DNA from: Candidatus Methanoperedens sp.
Lineage (GTDB): Archaea; Halobacteriota; Methanosarcinia; Methanosarcinales; Methanoperedenaceae
Assembly (NCBI GenBank): GCA_028679855.1
Contig: JAJRAP010000161.1
Location: 1 to 7,163 of the forward strand
Direction of reading: 5' to 3'
Length of the DNA: 7,163 nt
The position numbers and the translations under genes were made by a program. Below, in pieces: positions 6,354 through 7,163 of the stretch. The notes beneath the pieces were generated by a model. That model had not been told where the DNA came from and did no database searches. It saw nothing but the letters and a program-made list of their open reading frames with translations. Position 1 is the first letter of the stretch. Each line of letters opens with the position of its first letter.

Positions 6354-6616
6354 ATTATGAGATACTGCTGCCCAACAGCGGTTTTAAGGAGTGCGCGGAT
6401 TTTATAAAGAAGAATTTTAAGGAGGTTTATTATATGCCTCCAGGTTTTAAGATATTTGATAATTATCTGGTAGGGCTGCCGCCTATTCCTCTTGCTGTTG
6501 ATGCAGGTGATGTTATCCTGCCTTATGTCAAGCCCTGCCATGGATGTTTTGTGTTGAGGATACCGGGAGGAGGGGAAGTGGAGAGGCTGAGGAAGGGGAA
6601 GGTTGGGGAGGGATGA
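6332..6616 (+). CDS. DUF1894 family protein (methanogen-associated)
   Basis: A 94-residue protein matching DUF1894, another small family confined to methanogenic-type archaea with unknown function. Family-typical parts are MxCIxxxNYEILL at the start, FKECADFIKKNFKEVYYMPPG (18-38), VGLPPIPLAVD (47-57) and the closing VKPCHGCFVLRIP (66-78). Cys69-His70-x-Cys72 could hold a metal or be redox-active; this is inference. ATG 6332 is preferred over the in-frame ATG 6351, because the family starts before NYEIL and GGTGA lies just upstream of 6332. The gene starts inside the DUF1890 gene in another frame. The last ~15 residues are Gly/Lys/Arg-rich because the DNA there is a string of G runs, and they may not be conserved. 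Confidence 0.85.
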   Translation: MGCIDEMNYEILLPNSGFKECADFIKKNFKEVYYMPPGFKIFDNYLVGLPPIPLAVDAGDVILPYVKPCHGCFVLRIPGGGEVERLRKGKVGEG

Positions 6617-6685
6617 TTTGTGGGGATAGCGGGGGCATTGGTTGATTTTATACTGAAAGGGGATTAATATAGGGGAAAATTGGGG
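6565..6685 (+). other. G-run cluster over the DUF1894 3' end and trailer
   Basis: At least nine runs of three or more G occur on the plus strand: 6565-6567, 6572-6575, 6595-6598, 6605-6608, 6610-6612, 6622-6625, 6631-6635, 6659-6662, 6672-6675 and 6682-6685. The densest part (6595-6635) has loops of 6, 1, 9 and 5 bases, which meets the usual spacing rule for a G-quadruplex for at least three-layer stacks. The runs begin inside the coding sequence and continue past the stop, so codon content alone does not explain them. Formation in DNA or mRNA is not shown. Confidence 0.5.
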
Positions 6686-6736
6686 TGATAAGTTTTAGGA
6701 TATATTGTAGTTACGTTCATACATTGATCATGAATA
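6617..6736. other. Spacer after DUF1894; no gene seen
   Basis: 120 bases between the DUF1894 stop and the convergent HEPN-like fragment. The first half is G-rich, the second AT-rich. The only open frame from an ATG here (at 6613) is ten codons long. A T-rich plus-strand stretch just beyond (about 6746-6774) could serve as an archaeal terminator for the plus-strand genes, although it also encodes the Lys/Glu-rich end of the convergent fragment. Confidence 0.4.
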
Positions 6737-7054
6737 CTAACGTGATTCTTTTATTTCCTTCTCCATTTTCTTTAGAATATCATAAACAATCTTCCAATCC
6801 GAAAGTATCTTTGATGGTGCATCGAAATTTCTAATTACATTGTTTATATGTGAATGAGCAGCTTCATCTCTTTTCTTTTTGAAACTGCCAAGAGAAGCTT
6901 TTAATCTGTCAATGTCGCCATTTTTATTTAATTTATTTTCGATAGTTTCAAATTTTCTTAAACCTACCAGCATAATTAACAATGGTCGAATATTGTCCTT
7001 ATAACCAAAACTATAATTGCTGTCTATTCTGTCCTTATAATATTTAACCTCAGT
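6737..7054 (-). pseudogene. HEPN-like domain protein fragment, 5' end broken
   Basis: A minus-strand frame is open from 7054 to a stop at 6737. Its C-terminal part reads FKKKRDEAAHSHINNVIRN and then FDAPSKILSDW and a Lys/Glu-rich helix. RDEAAH fits the R-x4-6-H active-site motif of HEPN RNases, and the FDAPS follow-up resembles C-terminal parts of HEPN-like nuclease families known from toxin-antitoxin and defence loci. The frame has no ATG or GTG before ATG 6973 and a TTG at 6982, yet it encodes plausible protein (TEVKYYKDRIDSNYSFGYKD) upstream of both, up to a TAA at 7055-7057. Another frame just before the stop (7100-7053) encodes SNTENLLKKFRIISLN, suggesting a one-base frameshift in a decaying gene. 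The AT-rich composition differs from the rest of the window. An 81-residue protein from TTG 6982 remains possible. Confidence 0.45.
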
Positions 7055-7163
7055 TTAAAGATATAATCCTGAATTTTTTCAGTAAATTTTCAGTATTTGA
7101 CTAAATTCTGTTGAACTTAATAAACTTATTATTTAAAAATGTAAAATATATCCTGATGTATTC
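7055..7163. other. AT-rich end of window, no intact gene
   Basis: Strongly AT-rich sequence with stops in all frames. It holds the out-of-frame remnant (7100-7053, minus strand) of the HEPN-like gene and otherwise nothing I can assign. Confidence 0.5.

Noticed and set aside
6613..6645. Small ORF starting at ATG 6613 after DUF1894
   Set aside because: Only ten codons, Gly-rich because of the G-runs, with no sign of selection.

Overview
The window looks archaeal, most likely a methanogen-type or anaerobic methane-oxidising member of the Methanosarcinales/Methanoperedens group. It carries the end of an archaeal ribosomal protein S19e gene followed by a PDCD5 (TFAR19) gene, a long-standing archaeal pairing. 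It also carries methanogenesis marker protein 14 and the DUF1890 and DUF1894 proteins, which are found essentially only in archaea with the methyl-coenzyme M reductase pathway. The archaeal placement is firm. The finer taxonomic guess is inference.

Layout. Positions 1-51 hold the last 16 codons of rpS19e. A perfect 20-base palindrome (61-80) separates it from the PDCD5-family gene (93-431, plus strand). Convergent with PDCD5, and overlapping it by 14 bases, is a three-gene minus-strand unit read from 3372 down to 418: an ABC ATPase, its ABC-2 type membrane partner (4-base ATGA overlap), and a cysteinyl-tRNA synthetase homologue that starts one base after the permease stop. A 112-base divergent promoter region (3373-3484) separates this unit from a plus-strand unit: a TrmJ-like tRNA ribose methyltransferase and methanogenesis marker 14, again coupled by an ATGA overlap.

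A 209-base spacer (5692-5900) carries a large imperfect inverted repeat built from CACGGAT-type units. It is followed by DUF1890 and DUF1894, which overlap by 22 bases. The DUF1894 3' end and trailer are full of G runs. The last ~430 bases are AT-rich and hold a broken minus-strand HEPN-like gene fragment.

Functionally there are three themes: translation and tRNA functions (S19e, PDCD5, CysRS, TrmJ), an exporter of unknown substrate, and a methanogenesis-marker set (Mmp14, DUF1890, DUF1894) of unknown biochemistry. The most unusual gene is the CysRS homologue. It is only 405 residues long, ends where the C-terminal anticodon-binding domain should begin, and has valine where the usual enzyme has its glutamate zinc ligand. 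I found no CRISPR array, RNA gene, intact transposase or complete defence system.
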